A program made the position numbers and the translations under genes. Source: an uncultured Emticicia sp. (GTDB lineage Bacteria > Bacteroidota > Bacteroidia > Cytophagales > Spirosomataceae). From it: DNA of 43,286 nucleotides. Numbering within the stretch: the first letter of the stretch is position 1; each line of letters starts with the position of its first letter. Positions 24,733 to 34,016 of this stretch are shown piece by piece. A model generated the notes under the pieces. The model had not been told where the DNA came from. It ran no database searches and saw only the letters and a list, made by a program, of their open reading frames with translations. The stretch spans positions 1-43,286 of the forward strand of contig NZ_CALCZQ010000064.1 in assembly GCF_937903345.1 (NCBI RefSeq), in the 5' to 3' direction.

Positions 24733-25521
24733 ATGAGTTTTCTTAAAAAAATAACATTATTAGGTTTAATTCTAACTGCAAATTCTTTTGTAATGAGCGA
24801 TAATTATCGCTATTTACCAAATCATGCGTTTAAGGCAGGTGAATATTTTGAGTATAAAGTCAAATATGGATTTTTAAATGTAGGAGAAGCAACGGTTGAT
24901 GTTAGTTCACAAATATATACCGTAAATAATAGAGCATGTTATCGCGTCAATATTTTTGGCCGAACAACTGGGATTACTGACCTTTTCCATATCAGAAACA
25001 CATACCGTTCTTATCTTGACACCATGGCTATTTTACCCCAAAAATTCTTAATGGATTTACAGGAAAATAATTATAGAAAAGAGCAAATCATAACTTTCGA
25101 TCATATAACCAATTCAGCAGTTAGAGAACAAAATAAAGAACGACAAGCTTTTAAAATACCTGATAACGTGCATGATGTAGTTTCTGGTTATTACTTTTTG
25201 AGAACAATAGATTTCACGAAAGTAAAAATTGGGGAAACGGTTTCATCGAATATGTTTTTTGATGATGAAATCTATAACATGAAGGTGAAATATAACGGAA
25301 AAGGAGTTATTCATACAAAATATGGTAATATCAATGTCATAAAACTTAACCCAATTTTGCCAAAAAATAGCATGTTTGACGGTGAAAACGCGATTAAGAT
25401 ATGGGTGTCTGATGACAAAAATCGTGTGCCAATAAAAATCGAGGTTGATTTTGCAGTTGGGAGTGCAACAATGGAATTAAAAAATTACAGAAATACCAAA
25501 TTTCCGTTTGATTGGCTATAA
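24733..25521 (+). CDS. DUF3108 domain protein, exported
   Basis: A 262-aa protein with a probable Sec signal peptide (hydrophobic run LLGLILTANSFVMS, about 1-22). The mature part starts with the family motif FKAGEYFEYKVKYGFLNVGE, then YRVNIFGRTTGITDLFHIRN, and ends IEVDFAVGSATMELKNY. This matches DUF3108, a beta-rich periplasmic family of unknown function. The gene lies 29 bp behind the predicted aminopeptidase and ends before a strong bidirectional terminator (25582-25616). Confidence 0.88.
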   Translation: MSFLKKITLLGLILTANSFVMSDNYRYLPNHAFKAGEYFEYKVKYGFLNVGEATVDVSSQIYTVNNRACYRVNIFGRTTGITDLFHIRNTYRSYLDTMAILPQKFLMDLQENNYRKEQIITFDHITNSAVREQNKERQAFKIPDNVHDVVSGYYFLRTIDFTKVKIGETVSSNMFFDDEIYNMKVKYNGKGVIHTKYGNINVIKLNPILPKNSMFDGENAIKIWVSDDKNRVPIKIEVDFAVGSATMELKNYRNTKFPFDWL

Positions 25522-25581
25522 TTGGCTAAATAGCTTTTTTTGATGCTAATTGATTTTTAAAACTTCATTTAAATTTGAAAC

Positions 25582-25616
25582 AAAAAATGCCACCTCCTTC
25601 AGAGATGGCATTTTTT
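25582..25616. terminator. Bidirectional terminator
   Basis: AAAAAATGCCA (25582-25592) and TGGCATTTTTT (25606-25616), perfect, between two convergent genes. Confidence 0.9.
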
Positions 25617-25619
25617 GTT

Positions 25620-25916
25620 TTATCTTCTTTTATGGCTCCTACCCCCACCATGACTTTCTTCTCTACGATAAATGCGATTTTGATAACTTGAGTTTCGGTC
25701 GCGATTACTATAATCCTTGTAAGAGTATCTTCTTGGCGGAGTTACATAAACTCGCACTTGAGGTCTTGAATAAGTACTGTATCCATATGATGGTCTTGAA
25801 AAATAAGGGTCACGATAGCCATAACCACCCCCATAAAAACAACTTAAAAGACTAATCGAAAGCAGAACAAATATTCCCGATAGAGTCAGTAAACGAAGTT
25901 TTGATTGTTTTTCCAT
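25620..25916 (-). CDS. Small Tyr/Arg/Gly-rich lipoprotein
   Basis: A 98-aa protein with a lipoprotein signal peptide ending at Cys26 (SISLLSC). The mature part is strongly biased: GGGYGYRDPYFSRPSYGYS, then Arg, Ser and Tyr-rich repeats, and a basic tail GGGRSHKRR. It resembles small surface or periplasmic lipoproteins of Bacteroidota with no assigned function. The opposite-strand frame here lacks any signal and is a shadow. It sits 3 bp behind the bidirectional terminator, which ends it. Start ATG. Confidence 0.75.
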   Translation of the reverse strand: MEKQSKLRLLTLSGIFVLLSISLLSCFYGGGYGYRDPYFSRPSYGYSTYSRPQVRVYVTPPRRYSYKDYSNRDRNSSYQNRIYRREESHGGGRSHKRR

Positions 25917-26063
25917 AGTTAATTAGTTTTTTTGTAGTAGATGTATTAAAACGCTAAAAGGTTGCATTATGTATAAACTTTAGACAATTTAAAATCTAAA
26001 TTCTACAAATAAATAAGCTAAAAATTGATTAAATTGCGTTTAGTATTTAAAAAACTGTATTTA

Positions 26064-26630
26064 ATGGCTTTAACTGAATCTAATATGTTACCCATCGGGA
26101 CTATAGCACCCGACTTTAGCTTGACAAATGCTGTGTTAGATAAAATACAGTCAGTCAATGAATTATTCTCTGACAAGGCTACGGTAGTAATGTTTATTTG
26201 TAACCATTGTCCGTATGTTATTCACGTGAAAGATGAACTCATCAAACTTGCACATGACTATGAACCCAAAGGTGTAAAATTTATAGCTATCAGTTCGAAC
26301 GATATTGCAATGTACCCTCAAGATAGCCCAGAGGCAATGAAAATTTTTGCTAAAAAATCAGGTTTTACATTTCCCTATCTCTTTGATGAAACCCAAAACG
26401 TAGCACGAGCATATGATGCAGCCTGTACACCAGATTTTTACATTTTTAATGGAGAAAAAAAATTACAATATCGCGGTCGCTTAGATGATTCTCGTCCTAG
26501 AGTTGAAAATCCAAAACCAGTTACTGGAAAAGATTTAAGAAATGCCTTAAATGCTATTTTAGCTAATCAGAAAGTTTCAGAAATCCAATTTCCGAGTATG
26601 GGTTGTAATATTAAATGGAAAAATAACTAA
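26064..26630 (+). CDS. Thioredoxin-fold protein of the AhpC/TSA group
   Basis: A 188-aa protein. GTIAPDFSLTNAV at the N-terminus and VVMFICNHCPYV with Cys46-X-X-Cys49 show a peroxiredoxin/TlpA-like thioredoxin fold. The active-site motif CNHC is unusual but typical of this cytoplasmic subgroup. ACTPDFYIF carries the cis-Pro. A C-terminal MGCNIKWK adds another Cys. The ATG at 26064 is preferred over the in-frame TTG at 26025, because the family N-terminus begins near MALTES. Likely a thiol oxidoreductase or peroxidase; the exact substrate is not shown. The next gene follows after 44 bp. Confidence 0.88.
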   Translation: MALTESNMLPIGTIAPDFSLTNAVLDKIQSVNELFSDKATVVMFICNHCPYVIHVKDELIKLAHDYEPKGVKFIAISSNDIAMYPQDSPEAMKIFAKKSGFTFPYLFDETQNVARAYDAACTPDFYIFNGEKKLQYRGRLDDSRPRVENPKPVTGKDLRNALNAILANQKVSEIQFPSMGCNIKWKNN

Positions 26631-26674
26631 AACACTTATTTATTAAATTTCTTTTCAAAAGCCTATCCATTATA

Positions 26675-28969
26675 ATGCTTAAATCAAGTAACCATCAAAA
26701 ATATTTTTCGTTTTCCTTATTATTTATTTTCTTTTTTTCTGGCTTTGCAGCACTCATTTATCAAGTAATATGGCAAAGATGGCTGGTATTTTACACAGGA
26801 ATCAGTTCAGTAAGTATCAGTTTGATTGTGTCAGCATTTATGGCTGGATTGGGGCTTGGTTATTTGGCTGGTGGACAAATCGCTGATCGAGTTGGTAAAA
26901 ACAAACCAATTTTGTTTTTTATATTGGCCGAATTGGGTATTGGTATATTTGCATTGATCAGTAAATCCATTATTTACGACTGGCTTTATCAGTCAAATGT
27001 ACTTGTCGGTGGATCTCCATTTCAGACTTATTTTACTTTGTTTTTAATTCTGCTCTTTCCTACATTTTTGATGGGGCTTTCTCTGCCCTTGCTATCAAAG
27101 GCCTTTGAGAAAAAAAATTCCATAAATCAGGCCAGCTATATCAGTTTATTATATTTTACCAATACACTTGGAGCTGCGACCGGCACATTTATTACGACTT
27201 TTATTCTTATCCGTGTAATCGGTTTTGAAAATGCCGTTCGCTTGGGAGCAGCACTAAACTTTTTGTGTGCCATTTCGGCAGGATTAATTTATTATATTCA
27301 AACACAAAATTACGCCGCTGAAAGATCATTTAATCAAATAGATCAGAAAGAAACAACACTAAAGCCTTTTACCTGGAACACAAATTTCACATATTGGATT
27401 CTTCAATACACTGGATCGGGTTTTATGGCAATTTGCTATGAAATCATTTGGTTTAGAATGATAGAAACCATGATGAAATCAATTGCCCTTACTTTTTCGA
27501 TTATCCTATCAATCTATTTGGCAATGATGGCGATTGGCACCTACACAGGTGTAAAAATGGCAAATAGACTTCAAAACAATCGTTTGAAGCTATTTTTGAA
27601 TAGCCAATATGTTCTTTATATATATTCAATCGGAGCTATTTTAGTGCTTCAATCGGTAGTTTCTGATGTATCAGCACTATCGTTCTTGTTTGAGTATTTT
27701 CAAAGCTATGAAACTTCGTTTGCTCCAAAAATAGCCATCTCGACGATGTTTTTAATACCATTTTTTCTGATGGCAGTTCCAACTTTTATTATGGGTTTTA
27801 GTTTTACACTTTCACAGCTTATTATTCAAGATAAATTTGATGAAGTTGGTAGAAAAGTTGGTTGGCTGCAATTTGTGAACATTATAGGCTCAACAATTGG
27901 TGCATGGTTTGTGACACTCATCGGCTTTAATCAACTAGGAACCTCTCTGACTATAAAATTGATAAGCCTGATTGGTTTAATCTATGTTATAGCTTTACAT
28001 CGTAATAAATTCAATCGCCTAATATCCAGAATTTTGATGGGTTTGTCTTTGATTTTAGTCATAGTATTACTGCCAAACAATGAAAAACTTTGGATGAAAT
28101 TAAGTGGAATGGCTGACAAAAAAAAGTTTATCGTCAAAGAAGACGAAACAGCCCTATCATTTATAAAAACACTTGGCGAAGAATCTTATGTATACGTCAA
28201 TGGTTTGGGGCAAAGTATGTTTCCATTTAACAGAGATATTACTCATTTTACACTAGGAGCTGTACCTACATTGATTCATCCAAAACCTGTTGATATAGGT
28301 ATTGTTGGACTTGGTTCTGCTTGCACACTTTACAATGCCGGTGGCCGAGTCGAAACCAAATCATTAGACTGTTTTGAAGTAATATTGAATCAACCAGAAG
28401 CCTTGAAGGAGTACGTTAAAAGAACAAAAGATAGTACAGCCTTGTATATTATGAATGACAAAAGAGTCAATGTAATTTTGCAAGACGGACGATATTATTT
28501 ACACCAAAACCCAAAACTTTATGATATTTTGGAGGCCGATGCCTTACGTCCGAAATCTTCTTATTCAGGAAATCTGTATTCGGTTGAGTATTTTAAATTG
28601 TTAAAATCAAGGCTTAAAAAAGGTGGTTTGGCGATTACTTGGGGAGCAACTGGCCGCATAAGAAATGGTTTTGCTGAAGTTTTTCCTTATATCTATGAAA
28701 TTGATGGCTTTATGATTATCGGCACTGACCAACCTTTAGCATTTGACGAAAAGAAAATTTTTGAACGATTAAATAACTCTTTCACCAAAAATCATTTCGA
28801 CCGTGCGGGAATTAAAGTGCAAGAAAACTTGGAAAAAGTATTAAAAACAAGAAAAATCATACAAAATGGAACGCTTAAAGTCACAAAATCTCATAACTCG
28901 GATATGTGGCCAAAAGATGAATTTGATTACGGAAGACTTTGGGAGAAAATCCTGGGTAAAGAAGATTGA
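26675..28969 (+). CDS. Polytopic membrane protein with a spermidine-synthase-like C-terminal domain
   Basis: A 764-aa protein. The N-terminal two thirds (about 1-470) has many membrane segments. They start with FFFSGFAALIYQVIWQRWL, the hallmark of the family annotated as fused MFS/spermidine synthase, and include GYLAGGQIADRVGKNKP. After a short loop, the soluble C-terminal part has IGIVGLGSACTLYNAGG, in place of a SAM-binding glycine motif, and LKSRLKKGGLAITWG. The glycine loop is degenerate, and I do not see the catalytic Asp pair of true aminopropyltransferases, so polyamine synthesis should not be assumed. No speD or speE is nearby. Probable operon with the thioredoxin-like gene before it and the metzincin-like gene 62 bp after it. 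Confidence 0.85.
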   Translation: MLKSSNHQKYFSFSLLFIFFFSGFAALIYQVIWQRWLVFYTGISSVSISLIVSAFMAGLGLGYLAGGQIADRVGKNKPILFFILAELGIGIFALISKSIIYDWLYQSNVLVGGSPFQTYFTLFLILLFPTFLMGLSLPLLSKAFEKKNSINQASYISLLYFTNTLGAATGTFITTFILIRVIGFENAVRLGAALNFLCAISAGLIYYIQTQNYAAERSFNQIDQKETTLKPFTWNTNFTYWILQYTGSGFMAICYEIIWFRMIETMMKSIALTFSIILSIYLAMMAIGTYTGVKMANRLQNNRLKLFLNSQYVLYIYSIGAILVLQSVVSDVSALSFLFEYFQSYETSFAPKIAISTMFLIPFFLMAVPTFIMGFSFTLSQLIIQDKFDEVGRKVGWLQFVNIIGSTIGAWFVTLIGFNQLGTSLTIKLISLIGLIYVIALHRNKFNRLISRILMGLSLILVIVLLPNNEKLWMKLSGMADKKKFIVKEDETALSFIKTLGEESYVYVNGLGQSMFPFNRDITHFTLGAVPTLIHPKPVDIGIVGLGSACTLYNAGGRVETKSLDCFEVILNQPEALKEYVKRTKDSTALYIMNDKRVNVILQDGRYYLHQNPKLYDILEADALRPKSSYSGNLYSVEYFKLLKSRLKKGGLAITWGATGRIRNGFAEVFPYIYEIDGFMIIGTDQPLAFDEKKIFERLNNSFTKNHFDRAGIKVQENLEKVLKTRKIIQNGTLKVTKSHNSDMWPKDEFDYGRLWEKILGKED

Positions 28970-29031
28970 TTTTTATCAAACCTCCTACATATAATTGAAT
29001 TTTAACGTTTACTTTCAACCAAAGTAATGAT

Positions 29032-29739
29032 ATGTATTCACGAATTCTTATCGCTATCAGTTTAGTTTTTGTTTTGTCTTGTAGCAAAACCGAAACACCA
29101 ACGCCAGTCGATGCAGCTTGGCAGCCAAGTACTACTGATGGTCAGTTTGTATTTAATACTTTCAAAAGTGCTGGACTTGGCGGAAGCAGAGGAAAAATAC
29201 AAAAATGGCCTAAAAATGAAGTTTATTATTGGTTTGACAACGATGGTAGCGGAACGAGTAGCCTAATTTCTATTTCGGACAGCGTTTTTACTCAAATTAA
29301 TCAATTTAGTAAATCATCAAAATTTATCAAAACTACTGACGAATCGAAAGCCAACATCAAAATTTTCTCGGGACGTGACACTGAGTTTGAATCAAAATAC
29401 AAATTGAGTTTGCAAGGAGAATTACAGGTTGGTGGAACTGCCTTTATTTCAATTTCAAGCTCAAAAAATGAACTCGAAAAAGTTGTAATATGGGTAACAA
29501 ATGTTTTTCCAACACTCGATCGCCGCTTAATTACACGCCACGAAATTGGTCATGCTATTGGATTTTCGCATGTACCAACCAAACGATCAATCATGTGGGA
29601 TACAATTGATTTAGAATATGACCCAACTGCATTTACCGAGGTTGACAATAATTTTATTAAAATCCTTTACGATACACGAGCCATAGCAGGCATGACCCAC
29701 GAGGAATTATTTCCTGTTTATATGGATGTTTTGAAGTGA
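29032..29739 (+). CDS. Metzincin-type zinc protease lipoprotein
   Basis: A 235-aa lipoprotein: signal peptide with lipobox ending at Cys17 (FVLSC). The protease motif HEIGHAIGFSH at 170-180 fits HExxHxxGxxH (His170, Glu171, His174, Gly177, His180), followed by SIMW with Met188 as a Met-turn. This is the matrixin (M10)-like signature. The preceding FDNDGSGTSS region and beta strands fit a small catalytic domain without a recognisable pro-peptide. It would be membrane-anchored and face the periplasm or outside. Substrate unknown. It is the last gene of the + strand cluster before clpB. Confidence 0.88.
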   Translation: MYSRILIAISLVFVLSCSKTETPTPVDAAWQPSTTDGQFVFNTFKSAGLGGSRGKIQKWPKNEVYYWFDNDGSGTSSLISISDSVFTQINQFSKSSKFIKTTDESKANIKIFSGRDTEFESKYKLSLQGELQVGGTAFISISSSKNELEKVVIWVTNVFPTLDRRLITRHEIGHAIGFSHVPTKRSIMWDTIDLEYDPTAFTEVDNNFIKILYDTRAIAGMTHEELFPVYMDVLK

Positions 29740-29742
29740 AAT

Positions 29743-29778
29743 AAAAACTCCTACAAGAAAATCATCTCGCAGGAGTTT
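29743..29778 (-). terminator. clpB terminator
   Basis: AAACTCCT (29745-29752) and AGGAGTTT (29771-29778) around 18 bases. On the minus strand the stem is followed by T-rich sequence, and it lies about 40 bp after the clpB stop. On the + strand there is no T run, so it serves clpB best. Confidence 0.7.
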
Positions 29779-29818
29779 CACACTACTAAACCTAATCTAA
29801 TTATTTTACCCTATACTA

Positions 29819-32446
29819 TTATAAGACCTCTTCGACAGCAGCTATATTTTCAAACAAAATCTCACCTTCTGGACCGAGTTCCATCATCACTACTGAATCT
29901 TTCTGCACCTTTCCAGATAAAATCTCTTTCGATAGTTCATTCAAAACTCTACGTTGAAGCACTCGTTTGAGTGGTCTTGCTCCGAAGGTAATATCGTAGC
30001 CCTCTTCACCCAATTTATCCAAAACCAAATCTGTTGCTTCGAGCGTTATACCTTGTTCGGCCAAACGAGCTTGAATTTGTTTAAACTGAATCTGCACAAT
30101 TCGACGAATATTAATTTTTGTCAATGGGTCAAACAATACGATTTCGTCGATACGGTTTAAAAACTCAGGTCTAACCGATGATTTAAGCAAATTCATAACA
30201 TCGTTTTTGGCTTCTTCTTTGTAGAATAAATGCCAAGCCTTATCATCGCCTTTCGATTCGAGGTATTTGTCTTGAATGAAATGACTACCGATATTTGAGG
30301 TCATTATCACAATTGTATTCTTAAAATTGGCAGTTCGGCCTTTATTATCAGTCAAACGACCTTCGTCAAGCACTTGCAATAAAATATTCCATACATCAGG
30401 GTGAGCTTTTTCGATTTCGTCCAATAAGATCACGCTGTATGGTTTACGTCTAACGGCTTCGGTTAGCTGTCCACCTTCTTCATAACCCACATATCCTGGA
30501 GGTGAACCGACCAAACGACTTACTGCATGGCGTTCTTGATACTCACTCATGTCGATACGAATCATTGCCGAATCATCATTGAATAAATATTCGGCCAAAG
30601 CCTTAGCCAATTCGGTTTTCCCAACACCAGTACTTCCTAAAAATAAGAAGCTGCCGATTGGTTTTTTGGGGTCTTGCATACCCGCACGAGAGCGACGTAC
30701 CGCATCGGCTACTAACTCAATAGCTTCCTCCTGCCCTGCTACTCTTCGGCGAAGTTCGTCTTCTAAGTGTAATAATTTTTCACGCTCACTTTGCAACATT
30801 TTAGTTACAGGTACGCCCGTCCAACGTGCAACAATTTCAGCAATATTTTCGGCCGTAACTTCTTCGTTTAACAAATTGGCTGGTTGTTGGTCACTTTTTG
30901 CCTGAATTTCATCGAGTTTTTTATTTGTTTCAATCAATTTTCCGTAACGAATCTCAGCCACTTTTCCATAATCACCTGCACGTTCAGCTTGGTCGGCTTC
31001 AAGTTTCAGTTGCTCAATTTGCTCTTTTAGTGAACGAATTTCATTCAAAGAACCCTTTTCATTTTCCCATTTTGCCTTCAAATCGTCACGTTTTTCGCTA
31101 AAATCGGCAATATCTTTGTTTAAAACTGACTCTTTTTCACGATTATTCTCACGTCGAATGGCTTCACGCTCAATTTCGAGTTGCATTATTTTACGATTCA
31201 ATTCATCCAATTCTTCGGGCATAGAATCCATTTCGAGACGAAGTTTTGATGCCGCTTCATCCATTAAATCGATGGCTTTATCAGGCAAAAATCTATCCGA
31301 AATATATCTATCCGATAACTCTACTGCCGCAATCACAGCATCATCTTGAATTCTTACACCGTGGTGCAATTCATATTTATCTTTAATTCCGCGTAAGATA
31401 GAAATCGCATCTTGCACGTTTGGTTCATCGACTACAACAGTCTGAAAACGACGTTCAAGGGCCTTGTCTTTCTCAATATATTTTTGGTATTCGTTGAGCG
31501 TTGTTGCACCAATAGTATGTAATTCTCCACGAGAAAGAGCAGGTTTCAATAAATTTGCTGCATCCATCGCTCCTTCTCCACCAGCACCCGCCCCTACAAG
31601 TGTATGAATTTCATCAATAAACAAAACCATTTCTCCGTCTGAGTCGGTCACTTCCTTGATTACGGCTTTCAGACGTTCTTCAAACTCACCTTTATATTTT
31701 GCCCCAGCAATCAATAAACCCATATCAAGTGATACAATAGTTTTTGATTTTAAGTTTTCAGGCACATCACCTGACACAATTCTTTGAGCTAAACCTTCAA
31801 CGATTGCGGTTTTTCCTACCCCAGGCTCACCCAATAAAATCGGATTATTTTTTGTACGACGTGAGAGAATCTGCAAAACTCTACGAATTTCTTCATCACG
31901 ACCAATAACTGGGTCAATTTTGCCTTTTCGTGCCAAATCATTTAGATTTTTACTATATCGAGAAAGGGCTTGGTATGTATTTTCGGCGTTTTGATCCTTC
32001 ACAATATTATTTCCTCTTAATTCTTTTATAGCTACTTTTAAGTTTTTTTCATTTAAATTATTCTGTTTCAACAAACTCGCTACCGAATCTTTTCCTGCGG
32101 CTAAACTTAAAAGCAATAATTCTACACTTACAAATTCATCACCAAATTCTTTTGTGAAATTAGTAGTCTTACTTAGAGCTTGGTTGGCATCATTGCTCAG
32201 ATAAACTTGGGCTGTTCCACCTGAAACTTTTGGATAAGTCGCAACAATCGTTTCGAGTTTCGCTTGAATTATTTCTAGTTTTACACCTAGTTTGTTCAAA
32301 AGAAAAGTTGAAGTATTTACATCTTCATCTAAAATTGCTTTCAGAATATGCCCCGTTTCGATGGCCTGTTGCCCGTTGGAAAGGGCAATTTCAGAAGCCT
32401 TTTGAATCACCTCTTGGGCTTTTATGGTGTATTGATTAAAATTCAT
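29819..32446 (-). CDS. clpB: ATP-dependent chaperone ClpB
   Basis: A Hsp100 disaggregase that works with DnaK to resolve aggregates. From ATG at 32444-32446 (MNFNQYTIKAQEVIQKA) it is 875 aa, full length. The in-frame start 8 codons further upstream adds residues that do not fit the family. It has a Clp N-domain (about 1-145) and a first AAA+ module with Walker A GEPGVGKTA and IDEIHTLVGAG. A middle coiled-coil domain (about 400-525; REAIRRENNREKESV) marks ClpB, as distinct from ClpC/A. The second AAA+ module has GSTGVGKTELAKALAEYLF and GSPPGYVGYEEGG. No CIRCE element is seen upstream. An AATTG hairpin lies 45 bp before the start. Confidence 0.97.
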   Translation of the reverse strand: MNFNQYTIKAQEVIQKASEIALSNGQQAIETGHILKAILDEDVNTSTFLLNKLGVKLEIIQAKLETIVATYPKVSGGTAQVYLSNDANQALSKTTNFTKEFGDEFVSVELLLLSLAAGKDSVASLLKQNNLNEKNLKVAIKELRGNNIVKDQNAENTYQALSRYSKNLNDLARKGKIDPVIGRDEEIRRVLQILSRRTKNNPILLGEPGVGKTAIVEGLAQRIVSGDVPENLKSKTIVSLDMGLLIAGAKYKGEFEERLKAVIKEVTDSDGEMVLFIDEIHTLVGAGAGGEGAMDAANLLKPALSRGELHTIGATTLNEYQKYIEKDKALERRFQTVVVDEPNVQDAISILRGIKDKYELHHGVRIQDDAVIAAVELSDRYISDRFLPDKAIDLMDEAASKLRLEMDSMPEELDELNRKIMQLEIEREAIRRENNREKESVLNKDIADFSEKRDDLKAKWENEKGSLNEIRSLKEQIEQLKLEADQAERAGDYGKVAEIRYGKLIETNKKLDEIQAKSDQQPANLLNEEVTAENIAEIVARWTGVPVTKMLQSEREKLLHLEDELRRRVAGQEEAIELVADAVRRSRAGMQDPKKPIGSFLFLGSTGVGKTELAKALAEYLFNDDSAMIRIDMSEYQERHAVSRLVGSPPGYVGYEEGGQLTEAVRRKPYSVILLDEIEKAHPDVWNILLQVLDEGRLTDNKGRTANFKNTIVIMTSNIGSHFIQDKYLESKGDDKAWHLFYKEEAKNDVMNLLKSSVRPEFLNRIDEIVLFDPLTKINIRRIVQIQFKQIQARLAEQGITLEATDLVLDKLGEEGYDITFGARPLKRVLQRRVLNELSKEILSGKVQKDSVVMMELGPEGEILFENIAAVEEVL

Positions 32447-32490
32447 GGTTTTATGTTGTTTTAGTAGCACAAGTTTACAACCTTGTCATC

Positions 32491-32510
32491 CACAATTATT
32501 ATTAATTGTG
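32491..32510. repeat. AATTG hairpin upstream of clpB
   Basis: CACAATTA-TTAT-TAATTGTG: a perfect 8-bp stem with a 4-base loop, without a long T run. Its arms closely match the second hairpin at 6481-6499. Confidence 0.5.
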
Positions 32511-32722
32511 CGAAGCTAAACTATCATCAAAAATTATGCTGATGTATGTTTTTAGGAAATAATGACTGAAATCTAATAAATAATTTTTGAGATAAACGAC
32601 AAAAAGGCAGAAATTAAGGTATTCAAGGATAGAAAAACTGACAAAACTTCATAAAAAAAGAGCAAAACAACCAAAGTCATTTTACCCTTTCAGATTTTAT
32701 ATAGTTTGTTTAGATAAGTTTA

Positions 32723-33013
32723 TTAGAAAAATCTTGAGAAAGCGGTAAACACAAATACAAAAATCGAAGCCCACATTGGTACACGACGAGCTTTATATGT
32801 AGCTTCCTGAAATGCTTTAAGGTATTCTAAACGCATCCAGACTACTACAGCCAGCAACAAGCAAAAAGTAAAACTAGCAAACTTAAATGCCATTGCGTGC
32901 ATTGGTTCTAATGAAAAGTACAAAAAGATATTGACTAACAAAAGTAGGATTCCAAGTAGAGTGAATACCTTAAATGACCACATGTAAGTTTCTTTGTCTA
33001 TATTATTTCTCAT
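32723..33013 (-). CDS. Small three-segment membrane protein, unknown function
   Basis: A 96-aa protein with three hydrophobic segments (about residues 14-33, 40-60 and 78-95) joined by short loops. A positively charged loop YKARRVPMW lies before the last segment. I do not recognise a family. A promoter with an exact -7 box (33034-33041) lies directly upstream and would place the transcript start about 13 bp before the ATG at 33011-33013, which supports both the gene and the start. It is separate from clpB downstream (277 bp gap). Its role cannot be told from the neighbours. Confidence 0.65.
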   Translation of the reverse strand: MRNNIDKETYMWSFKVFTLLGILLLLVNIFLYFSLEPMHAMAFKFASFTFCLLLAVVVWMRLEYLKAFQEATYKARRVPMWASIFVFVFTAFSRFF

Positions 33014-33033
33014 TGTTTTGCTGTTTTATGATG

Positions 33034-33065
33034 CAAATATAGAATAATAATTCGATACATGTCAA
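33034..33065 (-). promoter_or_regulatory. Promoter of the small membrane protein
   Basis: Minus strand: TTG (33065-33063), 21 bp, TATATTTG (33041-33034). The -7 is exact and the spacing slightly long. Confidence 0.5.
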
Positions 33066-33100
33066 GTTTTTTCTTTAATATTTTGCCAAACCAACGTATA

Positions 33101-33130
33101 GCCAAATTATATTTGGCAATTATTCTTTTT
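33101..33130 (+). terminator. Terminator-like hairpin in an otherwise empty gap
   Basis: GCCAAAT-TAT-ATTTGGC (33101-33117), followed after a few bases by a run of T. No + strand gene ends nearby, because the clpB side is transcribed the other way. It could end an unseen small RNA or be a protein site. The remaining 33131-33498 holds one further hairpin (33333-33363) and no gene. Confidence 0.35.
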
Positions 33131-33332
33131 TTTGTAAATTAAAATATTGGAAAAGTACAATAATATTTTTATAAAAATGAATTTATAGGTTTCAATTTCG
33201 ACTAATTACTGTAGAAAAATATTAAAAATGGCAAAAACAGGTTTCAAGCAAACGTAAAGTTTTGACTCAAAATGTATCACTTTTCTTATAAATTAATCGA
33301 TAAAATGATTGGACCAAGATTCTGTTGGATTT

Positions 33333-33363
33333 TGTTGGAACGTGCAAATTCGACATTCCAACA
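33333..33363. repeat. 8-bp inverted repeat in the gap before the OsmC gene
   Basis: TGTTGGAA (33333-33340) and TTCCAACA (33356-33363) around 15 bases. An extra outer pair CTGTTGGA...TCCAACAG also exists (from 33322). No T run. Confidence 0.45.
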
Positions 33364-33498
33364 GGCAAAAATTGATTATAATAATTAAAATATAGAACCC
33401 TACATAAAAAGTCACTACGAAAGATTCTAAAGAATTGATTTCCTGTTTCGAGAAACTTTATTTTACTTTGAATATGTTATTATAAAAATAAAATACAA

Positions 33499-33918
33499 AT
33501 GAAAGTTGAATTAGTAAGAGTAGATGATGCCTTCCATTTTGAAGCCATTGGGGCATCAGGTACAATAAATCACATAGATGCCAACGTTGATATCGGCGGT
33601 CATAACTTAGGTTCAAGACCAATGGAGTTGCTTTTGATGGGTTTAGGAGGATGTACTGCAATCGATGTAATTTTGATTTTGAAAAAACAACGCCAAGTGA
33701 TTGAAGACCTCCGAATTTCGGTTGATGGCGAGCGAGTAAAAATCGAGGGAACAGAAATGAGTCCATTTCGCAAGATAACTATACATTTTGCATTCAAAGG
33801 TCATCTAGACCAAGTAAAAGTTGAGCGTGCCATTCAACTTTCAATGGAAAAATACTGTTCGGCTACGGCACAATTTAGTCCAACCGCCGAAATTACGCAT
33901 ACATTAGTTATCAATTGA
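33499..33918 (+). CDS. OsmC family peroxiredoxin-like protein
   Basis: A 139-aa protein of the OsmC/Ohr superfamily, which reduces organic or other peroxides through two cysteines. Both are present: Cys52 in MGLGGCTAIDV and Cys120 in MEKYCSATAQF. The length, the start MKVELVRVDDAFHFEA and the ending TAEITHTLVIN fit the YhfA-like OsmC subgroup rather than Ohr; physiological substrates of that subgroup are unclear. Cytoplasmic. It stands alone: a 485-bp gap lies before it and about 200 bp after it. Confidence 0.92.
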   Translation: MKVELVRVDDAFHFEAIGASGTINHIDANVDIGGHNLGSRPMELLLMGLGGCTAIDVILILKKQRQVIEDLRISVDGERVKIEGTEMSPFRKITIHFAFKGHLDQVKVERAIQLSMEKYCSATAQFSPTAEITHTLVIN

Positions 33919-34016
33919 TTTTCAAACAAACGAATTTCTAATTATATCGTCCATATTTTAAAGAGTATATTATTATTTGTTGATAAATATCATGGAAACT
34001 TAATTATAACGGTTCG

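Noticed and set aside
25550..25855. + strand ORF opposite the Tyr/Arg-rich lipoprotein
   Set aside because: It runs through the bidirectional terminator and has no signal or domain. The minus-strand lipoprotein has a proper lipobox.
32447..32470. Longer N-terminus for ClpB
   Set aside because: Family proteins start at MNFNQYT; the extra eight residues come from an in-frame TTG-like codon.
33227..33256. 9-codon ORF (MAKTGFKQT)
   Set aside because: Too short to support, with no promoter or terminator around it.
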